Notes under the pieces: generated by a model
Database searches by the model: none
The model's input: only the letters and a program-made list of their open reading frames with translations
What the model was told of the DNA's origin: nothing
In this document: positions 32,157 through 43,200 of the stretch, piece after piece
Layout of the letters: each line of letters starts with the position of its first letter
Numbering within the stretch: the stretch's first letter is position 1
Origin: Penelope pileata
Taxonomy: Eukaryota > Chordata > Aves > Galliformes > Cracidae
Assembly: GCA_013396635.1 (NCBI GenBank)
Contig: WBMW01000147.1
Location: 1,089,849 to 1,153,848, forward strand
Reading direction: 5' to 3'
DNA: 64,000 nt
Position numbers and translations under genes: made by a program

Positions 32157-35100
32157 ACTTTTCTTAAGTCTGCCTTACGATAAATGGCTTGAGAGGACGG
32201 GAAATAAACAATGGTGCGTCAGCATTAAGCTTTGACTTTTGAATAACTACACTGTATTGCTTAAAGCTATAGAGAAATCACACAGACTTTCAAAACCTTC
32301 AGAACTTGTGATTGATTGTAGAATTAAATGTAGGGAGTAAGATTTGCAGGCAGAAATAAAATGGGGACTTGGATCCAGTACAGTTATTTATAGTTGTGTA
32401 AATGGAATAATTAAAAAAAAAAAAATAATAATAACACTTGGGAAGAGTGAAATGGTTTCTTTTATCAGTCTGCTTCTGCAGTCCCAGGGTGAAAGAATGA
32501 GAGGATGACCTGAGGAAGATGATCTGAGACCCTGCTGTAGAACGTAAAAAGCAGAAGGGTACAAGCAGTGATCCATAAAGGTACAAAAAGTAATGGAGGA
32601 ATGTATATAAAGGAGGAATGTGTTTGTATTAACACGAGTCTCAGTGTTCATTCAAGTGTGTAGAAGGCTTTATAGCAGTGTTTAAATGCCACCTGGGTGG
32701 TTACCAGCTTCATTTTCTAAGGGAATTTTGTGAGTAGTTCCTTACCTATTTTAATTCTCTTTGCCTAAGTTAAATCAGCTTAAGACAACATTATACTCAC
32801 AGTCCTGTATTATTAAAGCAGTTTTGCTTGGAGTTTTTATCAATCCCTTTGTTTCTGTGGAAGTAGTCTAGAACACTAAATGGGGAGAAAGAGCATCAGT
32901 TAAGACTGCAAGCTACTGAATTTCTCAGATCCTGACCTCTCCAAAAGCAAAATGCTGCTTTAGGCACACGAGTAAGATTGCTTAAAGCAGCTTTTGTTCA
33001 GACAACTCCAGTTTGGGGTTTTTCTTCTTAAGTCCTCTGTTATTTCTTTTTTTTTTCCCCTCACAGAAAAGCTTTAAGATTGGATGGTGGTTGGATACCA
33101 TTCTTTCTAGTGGAGTTTACTCTATTGTCTATTCAGATGCAGATACAAGATTTCTCTTGTGAATTGCTGCTCTCACCAGGTTCCTCTATAATTTGGAAAC
33201 TCTTCAGGAACAAGCCTGAAGTTCTGTAGAAATAATAGTCAATTTTAGGAGGGAGGGGAAGAGGCAGAGAGCCCATGGAGTCCTTGCAGGACTTCTGGAT
33301 GCTGCTTTTGCCACCACAATTATATTGTGTTCTCATAGTTGTGAATGTGATTTCTCTGTAACTGGCCTGAAAGTAAGTAGCATCTGTGTCGGTGCTTTAT
33401 TTCAGTCTGCGCAGATAGTGTTGAATAACAGTTTGCCAAGAGATGGAGATGGAAGTGAATTACCAGTCTGTACCAGCTGACAGCTAAGTGTCAGGGTGCC
33501 CTTATGAATCATAGAATCTGTGAGCAAAATGGTGTGTCTGAAGGGCTTCCTGTGCTGTTCAGTAGGCTTTGCCACATTCTGAACATAGCAGTGTCAGTGT
33601 AAGCTTCCTACACAGCAGTGCAGGAGAGTGGGAAGTGCAACTCTGTGTATTTATGAATTTGTAAAAAGTACCAGCAAGGCAATGATATGTTAGAACGGTG
33701 AGAACTGAGTGTGACATGGATCATGTATTCTTAGGGGATCCATACATCCAAGGTTGTCAAATATCTTTAAGAGAAATGTGGAAATCTAATACTATATTAT
33801 TAATGGATATGCTTTCAACTGGGAGGGGCTGTTCAGGTTATCTGAAAGGCTTATGAAATACCAATGTTTCACTCCAGCAGTGACTTATGAAGAGGTCTAA
33901 GGTGGGTTCACTGAGGGCAGTTAGAGCCTCCCCATTTGACTTTCCTTCAGTGTATTGCATAAGGTTTGCAGGGCTGTTGCAGAGTCTGCAGAAGTGGTTC
34001 TCTGTCTGGAGCAGGCCAGCAAAAAATGTGTACTTGAGAGGGAAGTTGGTGAGTAACAAGTATGCAATATTTTTTTTTTTCAGATAAATCATAGAGCAGA
34101 TAAACAGAGGAATGAGCTAGACTCCTTGTGAAATAGTGGAAAACCCATACACAAAAATGTTGGTGACTGGATGTGTCCTAACAAATGTATTTCAAATACA
34201 GCTCATCAGCAATTGGTTGTGAAACTGTAAAAAAACCCTTTTATGTTACTGTTAGAGTGTTTATGAAATGATTTAGTGGCTCATAGAATCAGGTGTTCTT
34301 CAGAGCTGCAAGATGCTTGCCAAACACATCACTAATGTTGCCAACAGCAATTTTGGCTCGCAAAGTTTGTGACCTCCTTACTCGGGGCATCACACAGTTG
34401 TTCCAAGGCATTTCTTCTTTCCCAGCAGAAGATTGGGCCTTTGGACATGAACTCATGGATCTTAACCAGAGTTTGACTGGAACGCCTTTTGTTTTCTGTA
34501 AGTGTCTCAAAATATCTTGCATCACAGATCAAAGGGGGTGGAATTGATAGTTGCTGGTTTTGGTTTTTCTTTTTAGAACTGAATTAATGGAGCTGAAGGT
34601 CTCCACGCATGGGAAAGGTGTAACTGATTGCCTGTAACTTTCATCCCATAGTTAGGTACCCAGTGCTTTGAACTTGGATGGATCCTTTGAATGGATTTGT
34701 ATGAATGCAATGACTCCCATTGGTTGAAAAGGCATACAGAAGTTTGTTTGAAACTGTTTTCAGGCATAATACCATGGCAGGTCTTGTTTGCTTTGGTTAG
34801 TTGTTTGGGCACGGAGGGGGCTTGTTTGTTTTCTTTCCTCTTGCATAGGTGAGAGGATTTTTTCTTTAAGAGAAAAGTTTTGTAACATGAGTCTGAAGAG
34901 CATTAAGCTATGAACCTAATGCACTCAACTGCTGTGGGAAGCGTTCCTGGTTCTGGGTTTGCATTACCTTATTTTTTTCCAAGAGTGAAATGGAAATGCA
35001 TACTTGCTCCATTCTGGGCAGGAAAGGAAGCCAGGAGGAACTTCCTCTGCGTGGAAAAAATTAGAGGCAAGAGTTATTTGTTCTTACCTCCTTTCAGGTA

Positions 35101-36958
35101 CCAAGCTTGAACTTTATTCCTTGCCTGTTAGGAAAATTCCCCATTGTAGATTCTTCGTTAGGTGAAAGTACATCAGTGCTTCTCTCAGCAGGCAGAAGCT
35201 GGCCCCTCAGAACGTCTTGCATGCTGCCTTTCCCCTGTGAAGGAGCACCTCCTCATAACCTCCACAGGAGAACCAGAGGAAATTGTGTGGGGTCAGGGAG
35301 ATGCTTGTCAGAACGGGCATCCCAAAAGAGTCTGTTGGGCCGTCTCTGGCCAAACTTCCCTTTAGGGGACTACCTAGGAGTAGGCTGGGGACTAGATGGC
35401 CTGATGGCAGCTACCTGCTGCCAGCCAGCTCTCCCAGGCTTTCTTCATAGCCAGGTGCAGCTACTGACATCAAGTCTGGTGTGGAGTGCGGTCAGTGAAA
35501 TGAACGCTGTAGGCCAGCTCTTCCTCTGCCGTGCAGTCAACCTTGGTATTTCTGGCTGGTATTCCTGGCTTTGTTGTAGGGCAGGAGTTCTGCTATTCAG
35601 CTGATTTTCTCCTACATGCCAGCTTCAGTCTAGGCAAGCCAAACCACTCTAGCAGCAATTCTTATTTTGATATTTGTAGCAAGCGATATAGACTACAAGG
35701 TCAAACTTCTTTAGGTTTTAAGTATTTCATCAAATGACATACGGATATGGTTGTAGTGGTACAACTTTAATTTCCTGTTTATGCATGGATATATTATATG
35801 TATGCAGAGAGTTTCTTTCAGTAATTTTATGGACCCAAAGAATGTTTTGTGGACATTAAAAATTGCTTTTCCTCTAACTATATCAATTGCATCTTTATAC
35901 AGTGTTATTTTTCATGACAAACCTTGCCTTGCTTGCTTTTATTTTCGTTGATCAAACTATGTCACATTCTCATGCATATTATGTATCTGTAATTTTTTTT
36001 TTTTAACTTGCTGTTAGTGGTAAACATTTTCCTAATTAGCGAGGACAACACTGGTACAAAAATTTTGAAACAGTTGCATTGGGAGGATGAAAATGGCTTA
36101 TTTTCCTCCGCTTTCCTTCCCTGCTGCCCACGAACGTATATAAATGCCTGAATGTTGCTGCAGGCGGTCGTCTTTGTTGTGATTTCGACGTTTGTCTCCG
36201 ATGGGCTTGGCCCAGCAAGAATCCCTGCCTTCCCTGCTCTCTTGCTGTGCCTCCCAGAGGCAGCTGGTCCCTTAGATCCCTCATCTCTCTCCATGACTGT
36301 AGTGCCTGATATGGCATGTTGCCTTCGCTAAGTTTCTGTCTTCTGTGGCTGTTCTTCTAGTTAAAAATGGGACTCCATTGCCCTTTCTGCTAATCTAATA
36401 TTTGGCACACTTCTGTGCTATAAGTTGTTAACTAAGTACGTATCAGAAGTCTGGCTAACAATAGCTGTTAGCACTTGTTTTCTAGCATAATAGCAAATAT
36501 ATTTAATTTTACAGAAAAAATACCTCTTTTCTCCTGGGTCAACTTTAATATTTACGTCTTAATGATTTTTCCTGGTATGCAACCTGTCGTGTATCTACAA
36601 TGTCCATATTTGCATACACTTTCTTTATAGTTCACCTGAAAACGTAGCAAGGTGCTTAATGGATGAAAGGAAGGCAAGGGATAGGGGACAAATACAATAG
36701 GAATTGTGATTCTGTGGTGACTTGAGATTTACTGTAACCTCTGAAAAACTTGTAACTCCAAAAGATCCACCTTTGGACAGCGTGATTTGTCATTGAAAAG
36801 TTTTCTGTAGCATAGGAATGCCTCATGTTCAAACTTGCTTAAAAGTAATCTCAACTTCCCTGGGACTTGGTCAATGCTTTGTTTTTATTACTGACGTTGT
36901 GTAAGCGTGTGGTTTTTTACACTCTTGTGCTATTTAAACACATCTGTGGCTGTAACTT

Positions 36959-37179
36959 GTCACACCGGTGTGACCCACCCTGTTACTGGGTGGAGAGGGT
37001 GAGAGAGCTGGGACGTGAGGGAGAGGAGAGAGCTGAGACTTGAGGGTAGGTAGGTTAGTTTTGCTTCCAGTGAGTTTTACCTTCCTATTCCCTTCTGGGG
37101 AGCTTCTCCCATCCAGTGCAGTGATGTTTGTTGGAATGAGCAGAACGCTGTTCTGACTTGGCTAAATGGGCTGACGTCA
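36959..37179. promoter_or_regulatory. T-box-like palindrome, CACCC hairpin and CRE
   Basis: GTCACACCGGTGTGAC at 36959-36974 is a perfect 16-bp palindrome made of two T-box half-sites (TCACACC/GGTGTGA). Immediately after it, CCACCC-TGTTACT-GGGTGG (36975-36993) forms a second inverted repeat with a CACCC/KLF box. A full palindromic CRE, TGACGTCA, lies at 37172-37179. The grouping suggests an enhancer-like element; no function is shown. Confidence 0.35.
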
Positions 37180-37879
37180 AAAATCTACTGGGAAGGAACT
37201 GAACCATGTTTAAAAAGACTGAGGCTATTTCATGCTTATTTAAATGTTTGAAGTGGCGCAGATTTCAAGCAGCTGACATCAGGAAGGCTGAAAGCTGGCT
37301 TTTACCCTCTCCTTCAACTTGCTAATCATGCAGTATCAGTAATCTTCAGTGCCCGCCTCTGATTATTTTCTTCAAGATCCAATTTCTGGAAAGAATGCTT
37401 TAGCGAATACTGGGAGTAAAAGGCCGTGTAGCCTTTTGCATTTAATATTTTTTTCTCCAGGCTATATCTTTCTAAAAGCGGTGTTTGCTTGTTCCAAGTA
37501 TTTTCTTCTGTGTTGCAGTTCAAAGCTGTTGTTTCTGCTAAGAGACCTCTGCTTAGGCTGCAGAAATGCAGAGCATGAAGGGTCCAAGCACTCTGTCTGT
37601 TCCAAAAGCAGGGCTGTTCTCTTGGTAGCTGCATGATCTTCAAGTGAGTACTTGCTGAAAAGATCATTTTGAAGAAGCAAGGTCAGACAACTTCCCTTCT
37701 TTGCTTCAACCAGCTGATGTGCTTCAAGCTGGAGCAAGGTACTTTCCTTCCCCGTGGTGCAAGGAAGGCAGATGGAGGACACATTCTTTCAAGCAAAAGC
37801 CAGAAAATCCTCCCCTTTGCAAGCTAGATTTGAAACAAGGAAGCATCTGAATGAAATATAAGAAACTTTAAAGAACTGA

Positions 37880-39476
37880 AGTCAACATTTTTAAAAAATT
37901 TATTCCCTCAATTTTATATACAGTATTTACAAACTACTGTACAAAGGTGTAAATGGTCTTTGCTGTGAGTTGTGCATGTGCAGCTTAGTAGACAGGTTTA
38001 ACATTCAATTTGAATCTCAGTGCAAGTAGGCACTAAAACATCCAACATACCTTCAAGGTATAAAAACACATACCAGTTTTACAGGTTTCTCCAGCATATG
38101 TTGTTACAGTGCAAAATGCTGTGAAGTAAGGTTTCTTTAGGAAAATCCACATAAATTAAACACATATTGCACTTGTCCCAACTGTAAGTGTAACAAATGG
38201 TACTTACTAACCTAGCTTGATAAGTTTTAGAACAATTCTCAACAGGCATGCACTTCTTTCTCCTGGCTATTTGTGCCCAGTGTGTGGAGTTCTTATTCCA
38301 AATGTCAAATGGCATTTTATAGCTCTGACTAAAGCAATCCCTCTTGAAGAGACTGCTAAAAAAAACTAAAATAAATCACAGCAGATTCATGTAACAAAAT
38401 TCACCAAAACCCTTTTCAGTCTTCTTTCCAGTAGCACTGTAACTAAATACAGAGAAATCAGTATTGTTTAAATTCATAATGCAAATGTATTGAACACTAA
38501 CCATTACACTTACACCCCTACTTTCTGGAAAGGTATAAAACTCCAGATCTAAAGATGTGCGTATTTCCACAGTACTTCAAGCTGCTAAGCTAACACTATG
38601 CCCACTAACATTTTGTGCAATAACACAGGGAGGACTTCTGTACATCACTGGCTGCTACGTTGCACCTTGGGAGAAGTGGCACAAAGTCACATTAACTCAG
38701 AGAACAAAGCCTACTTGGTCTGAAGCTAGTCAACACGCTCTGTGTACCCACCAAACAAGTAGAGGTGAAGGCAGACAACATCAGTCTTGCTAGCTTTGAC
38801 TTTCCCTAAATCCTTACTAGCCTTGAAATTTGAAGGAAGAAGTGCATCTAAGTGCAGATGCTAACTTTGTGCGTACAATTTTTATTCAAAGCTGAAAGGA
38901 AAGGGAATAGCTGAGAAACAAATCGTTTCTTTCAGCAAACCAGTATGAAAAATGATGCTACTAAAACCACTGACATTGAAAAGCAGAGGAAAAGTAAAAC
39001 ATGGGGCTAGCTGAATGTTAGTCCATGTCTTAAAGACTTCAGGGTTACCTGCTAAATGCTCCCAAGATTTAAGTTCCTCCTCCTTCCCCCTACTTCACCT
39101 TGGAGGACTATACATGCTCCTGCTACATACAAAAAGCATTTCTTTTCTGAAAATACTTCTGCATTCAGTTCAACTCAGTCATTCAGAACATAGGTGGAAG
39201 AAAACCTGATTTCTGGTACTCTGACCTTCTCCAGATCCTCTTCTGGAGCTGTACAGTGCTTTCGAAAGGCAGGTCCCCATCTTGCTTGGATACTTCTGGA
39301 CATTAAGTCCTTAATAAGGTCATATGCTATTTATACAAATAATGAGATGAAATCCTAATTTGATGCATTGAGGAATTCTTTATACAGGTAGCATACATTT
39401 ACACCACTTGTGCGGATCAGCTGCTTACACTGAGAAAACAGCTGAGCTTTGAGTCAAGGTAACAAGCACACGCTGC
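37880..39476 (-). terminator. SLC25A29: SLC25A29 3'UTR with candidate poly(A) signals
   Basis: Downstream of the SLC25A29 stop, AATAAA on the minus strand occurs at 38886-38881 (3'UTR about 0.6 kb) and at 37904-37899 (about 1.6 kb). The distal one is followed by TTGACTTCAGTTCTTT, a plausible downstream element. No other gene is seen in this stretch. Confidence 0.55.
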
Positions 39477-40220
39477 TCACAGGCTGGAAGGCTGCTGGAT
39501 TACTGGCCCTGGGTCACACGCACGAAGGTCATCGTCTGACCTCATGTACATTAGGAACACAGTGACAGTAGCAAAAGTAGCTGCATTGACAGGAAAAGCT
39601 CGGAGAAGTGTAGAAGTGAGACCTCTTGTGAACACCCTCCAGCCTTCGTCGTGGTAGCTCTTCCTGACACAGTCCACGATGCCGTTGTACTGCGTTATGC
39701 CTCCCACGCCATCCGCCTGCAGCCGGGACTTGATCACATCCACAGGGTAGGTGGAGAGCCAAGACACGATGCCCGACATCCCCCCGGAAAACAGCAGCTT
39801 GGGAATAACATAACTGTCTTCAGCTTCACAGCCCAAGAATCTGGTCATGCAGTCATAGGTCAAGAAGTAAAAGCCAAAGCTTGGAGTCTCTCTTATGAAC
39901 GTAGAGACCATGCCTCTGTTGATTCCCCTCAGCCCTTCTTTTTGGTAGATTTTGATCAAACAATCCAGAGAATTTTTGTAGTTCTTTGTTTTTTGTTTGT
40001 ATTCACCTGTTCCCTGAAGCTGCATCCTTGTCTTTGCCAGCTCCATGGGGCAGCAGATGATGCACTGAATGGCCCCGGCTGCCGACCCGGCAAGGAACTG
40101 GTTCAGAGGAGTGTCTTTGCCAAGGGCACGCAGTGTGTTTCCTTGCACACCGAACACAAGTGCGTTAATGAAGGTAAGTCCCATCATTGGTGACCCAATA
40201 CCTTTATAGAGTCCAAAAGC
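39477..40220 (-). CDS. SLC25A29: SLC25A29 last coding exon
   Basis: After acceptor CATCAG this 744-nt exon encodes 247 residues, starting AFGLYKGIGSPMMGLTFINA, with the second and third carrier signatures (PMELAKTR, PVDVIKSR), and ends at TGA (39479-39477). The frame is open a little upstream (an ATG at 40253), but those 11 codons are intronic because the splice acceptor precedes the conserved GLYKG. Confidence 0.96.
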   Translation of the reverse strand, partial: AFGLYKGIGSPMMGLTFINALVFGVQGNTLRALGKDTPLNQFLAGSAAGAIQCIICCPMELAKTRMQLQGTGEYKQKTKNYKNSLDCLIKIYQKEGLRGINRGMVSTFIRETPSFGFYFLTYDCMTRFLGCEAEDSYVIPKLLFSGGMSGIVSWLSTYPVDVIKSRLQADGVGGITQYNGIVDCVRKSYHDEGWRVFTRGLTSTLLRAFPVNAATFATVTVFLMYMRSDDDLRACDPGPVIQQPSSL

Positions 40221-43200
40221 CTGATGGAAGAAGGAAGGAAGGAAAAAGCCCATTTTAGCAATAGTGGTAATAACCTCCTGAAACTGTCCAGAAAACGTCC
40301 CTTCTGGCTCTCACTTGTGCTCTAATTTCATAACAGTGGCCACAAGATCAGTCCAATCTTGTCTGGTAATAATAATGTCATCACAGGCATCTGAACATTT
40401 TTAGCAGTACTAATATGTACTTGAGTACATCCAGACAATAATCTATCAGTGTACAAAGATAATAGTTCTCTGGTAAATTTTATATATATATATATTCTGA
40501 GTAACTAAAACCCTAAGGCCATCCTTTTAGTTACGATCTAAAAGCTTCAGCAGAGAAAAACAAAAACCATTAATTTATTCTCTCATTGCTTGGATTCTCA
40601 GAAAGTTAGGGATTCAGTAAAAAGTTAACTTTGTCATTTCAACTTCCAACTTAATGATCTTCCTGAGGAAGTTCATGGCAAACTTCTGAACATAAGTAAC
40701 CAAGCCTGAAAACTCCAATGCAAAATACTTAGCTATGTGCCAAGACTACACTATCTGTGCTCATGTGAGATTCAGACTAGGCTTTTCTCTTGATCTACAA
40801 TATTTGTAGGGTTTTTGAACAGTTTTCCCACCATTCTTGTACAAAATACATGAAGATAGAACACAGAGAAAGCACTGATTTTGTACTCACAGATTCTTGC
40901 TTTATGATGGACTGAAAGCAATGGAAGGTCCCACGGTAGAGAGGTTTCTCTACATTTTGGACTTGCAGACGAACCTATAAAAAGTTGTATGAGATACTGT
41001 TTTGTATGATGTCAAGCAGCATAACTGGTAAACTAATGTACATATGTGGAGGACTGCTACAAATTCTATATGCAAGAGCGCAGTCTGAACACTGGAATGC
41101 CATATGTGGCAAAGTCATTTAAAAATATTCTGTAGTGTTTAGAATTATTTTGAGGAATGGAAAAAAAAATGAAGGGACTAGGATTATTATTTTTAAATCT
41201 AGAAAACCACTATGTGGAAGTACAACTGGGTATACGGTCATCTAGAATTTCAGATAAAAGCTTTTCTGTCCTGACTACAAGTGCTCCCTTTAGCTGCCAA
41301 GAATACTTCTGTTCACACTAAGGAATATCTGTACAAACCTCATAGCATTTTATAAAAATAAAAAATAAAAAAAAATTTACAAGACAAGCATGAAATAGGG
41401 AAGACTTTAAAAGGTTGGAAACTTTCAACAGCACAACATCTAGTGTTTCCGGCTACTTCACTGAGATTGGATTTTTTCAGAGTTTAGATGGGAAGAGATA
41501 TCTTACATTCAAGTAGGAATAGGAAAGGAAGAAAAAGTCACTTATCCTTTTAAATCTTAGTCTGCTTTTAACTTAGAGAAAGCAAACAATTTGTGAGGGT
41601 GTGGCTGTTTCAAACCTTTAATGTTAGTAATAAATTAATTTTTCCAAAACTGACATGGTATGTTCTGCTGAGCAGATGGTGTTCCTGTAACTGGCGACAG
41701 TAGGAGACAGGCCCATTTGTGAGGTGGTCCTTAACCTTTAGCGGGAAAGTCCAGTTTCAGGCTTTCCTGCCACTTTGCCTTCAGCAGTTAACAAAAAGCT
41801 TCAAAGCTACAAAGGTCATTGTCTTAGTTTCTAAGTTCTAACAGAAGTAAGTTACTTCTGTTAGAAACTAAGGCAGTCATGCACTGCAATAACTCAGTCA
41901 ATTGGTTTCACTGGGTTGGTGAAGTCAGGCATCTCCCTTTGATCTCAGCATGGAGGGCCGCAATATTCCTCAGAGAAGATGCTTATCAGCCATTTACTGC
42001 TGCAGCAACACCATGGCAAAAAAAATTCAGGACTCTTATTTTGAAGAAAAGAAAGAAATTCCTCACAGGGACCTAATAATCCTGACTTCCAAGTCTTTTC
42101 ATCCCCATTTGCCTAAAGTAATACCACCACAATGAAAGCCTCCTAAGATGATGTGAGCCTAGAAACAATCTGGCGACATAGTTTCTTAGAAGTCCATATT
42201 AAAGTTAGCTTTCTTCAAGGGGAAAAAAGTCGTTCCAGTATTTTTGACTTACTAGAGCATGTCATTTCATGTTCTGTAAATAAAAACTTCAACTTTTAGT
42301 ATCTTTTTAATATGCACATTAGGGTATGCTAAGCCATTCTCTCAGAGAACCTTAGGTCTTCCAAGACAGAACAGGGTTTTAAAACATCTTAGAGCTGAGA
42401 GTAGGCTTGCAGCAGGGTTCAAAGAAAATAAATCCTTTGTTATTCAAAGTCAGGTGGGGGGGGGGGGGGGGAAGGTGAGGAAGTAGCTGAGTTTAAAACT
42501 GCTTATGGGCCTGCTTCTTGAGCAAAGTTACACATGCTACCAGAATTGCACAAAACATCAGTCTGACTCCATCTATAGTTTTATTGCTATTGTTTCAAAC
42601 CTCAGCTGTGAGGTTAGAACAGTTCCAAACATATGGGATTTGGGAGAATTGCAGCTTAGCAACCTTTTTGCTCTTCTGTGCAAGTACTTTCAGCAGATCA
42701 GAATAATTGATAATCTATATGTAGGTTGAATTCTCTAGCAGCATAGAGCTTCTACTATTTTTAGATAAACGATTTGTGAAATATTGACCAATTAAGTGTT
42801 GTTGTAGGCTTACATATTCAGAAAGTTAGGTACTGACACATCACATTAAGAATGAAAAGCAGCTCTTGGTTGAGATCACACAGAGGTACCTGCAGCAGCA
42901 AACTGCCAGGTGAAGCAATGATGTACATGAAACTTTATTTCATGAGAATTGATATCATTTTCAATGAGTTTTAATTTAGTGTGTACACCTGTAGAAAGGA
43001 TAAGTCATTTAAAACTGTTTATTAATTCACTGACCAGCCATCATGTCCTTTCATTTTGCTTCTTCCTTATTTGAAGCTGCTGTTAATAAGGCTTTAAGGG
43101 TCACTGTGACAAGCTGTGATCTCACATTGCTGAGGACTTCCCCCCCTTAGTTTTGAGTACTTTGTGTAAAAAACCACTGTCTAACAGTCCAAGCAGTTAA

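Larger units (their letters stand above)
29441..37879. other. YY1-SLC25A29 convergent interval
   Basis: About 8.4 kb holding possible distal YY1 3'UTR and intergenic DNA. No coding gene is supported. The longest frame (35107-35604, 165 codons) starts at TTG and resembles nothing I know. It contains the 28-bp minisatellite at 32077 and a palindrome/CRE group at 36959-37179. A possible CR1 tail remnant at 33508 is too short to call. Confidence 0.6.

Noticed and set aside
33508..33560. Possible antisense CR1 tail (AATCATAGAATCTGTGAG)
   Set aside because: Only about 20 bp resemble the CR1 terminus, too short to call.
35107..35604. A 165-codon frame between YY1 and SLC25A29
   Set aside because: It begins at TTG, has no recognised domain, and no splice or poly(A) context suggests a gene.
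39651..40193. A 180-codon frame antisense to SLC25A29
   Set aside because: It is the shadow of the conserved carrier exon on the other strand.
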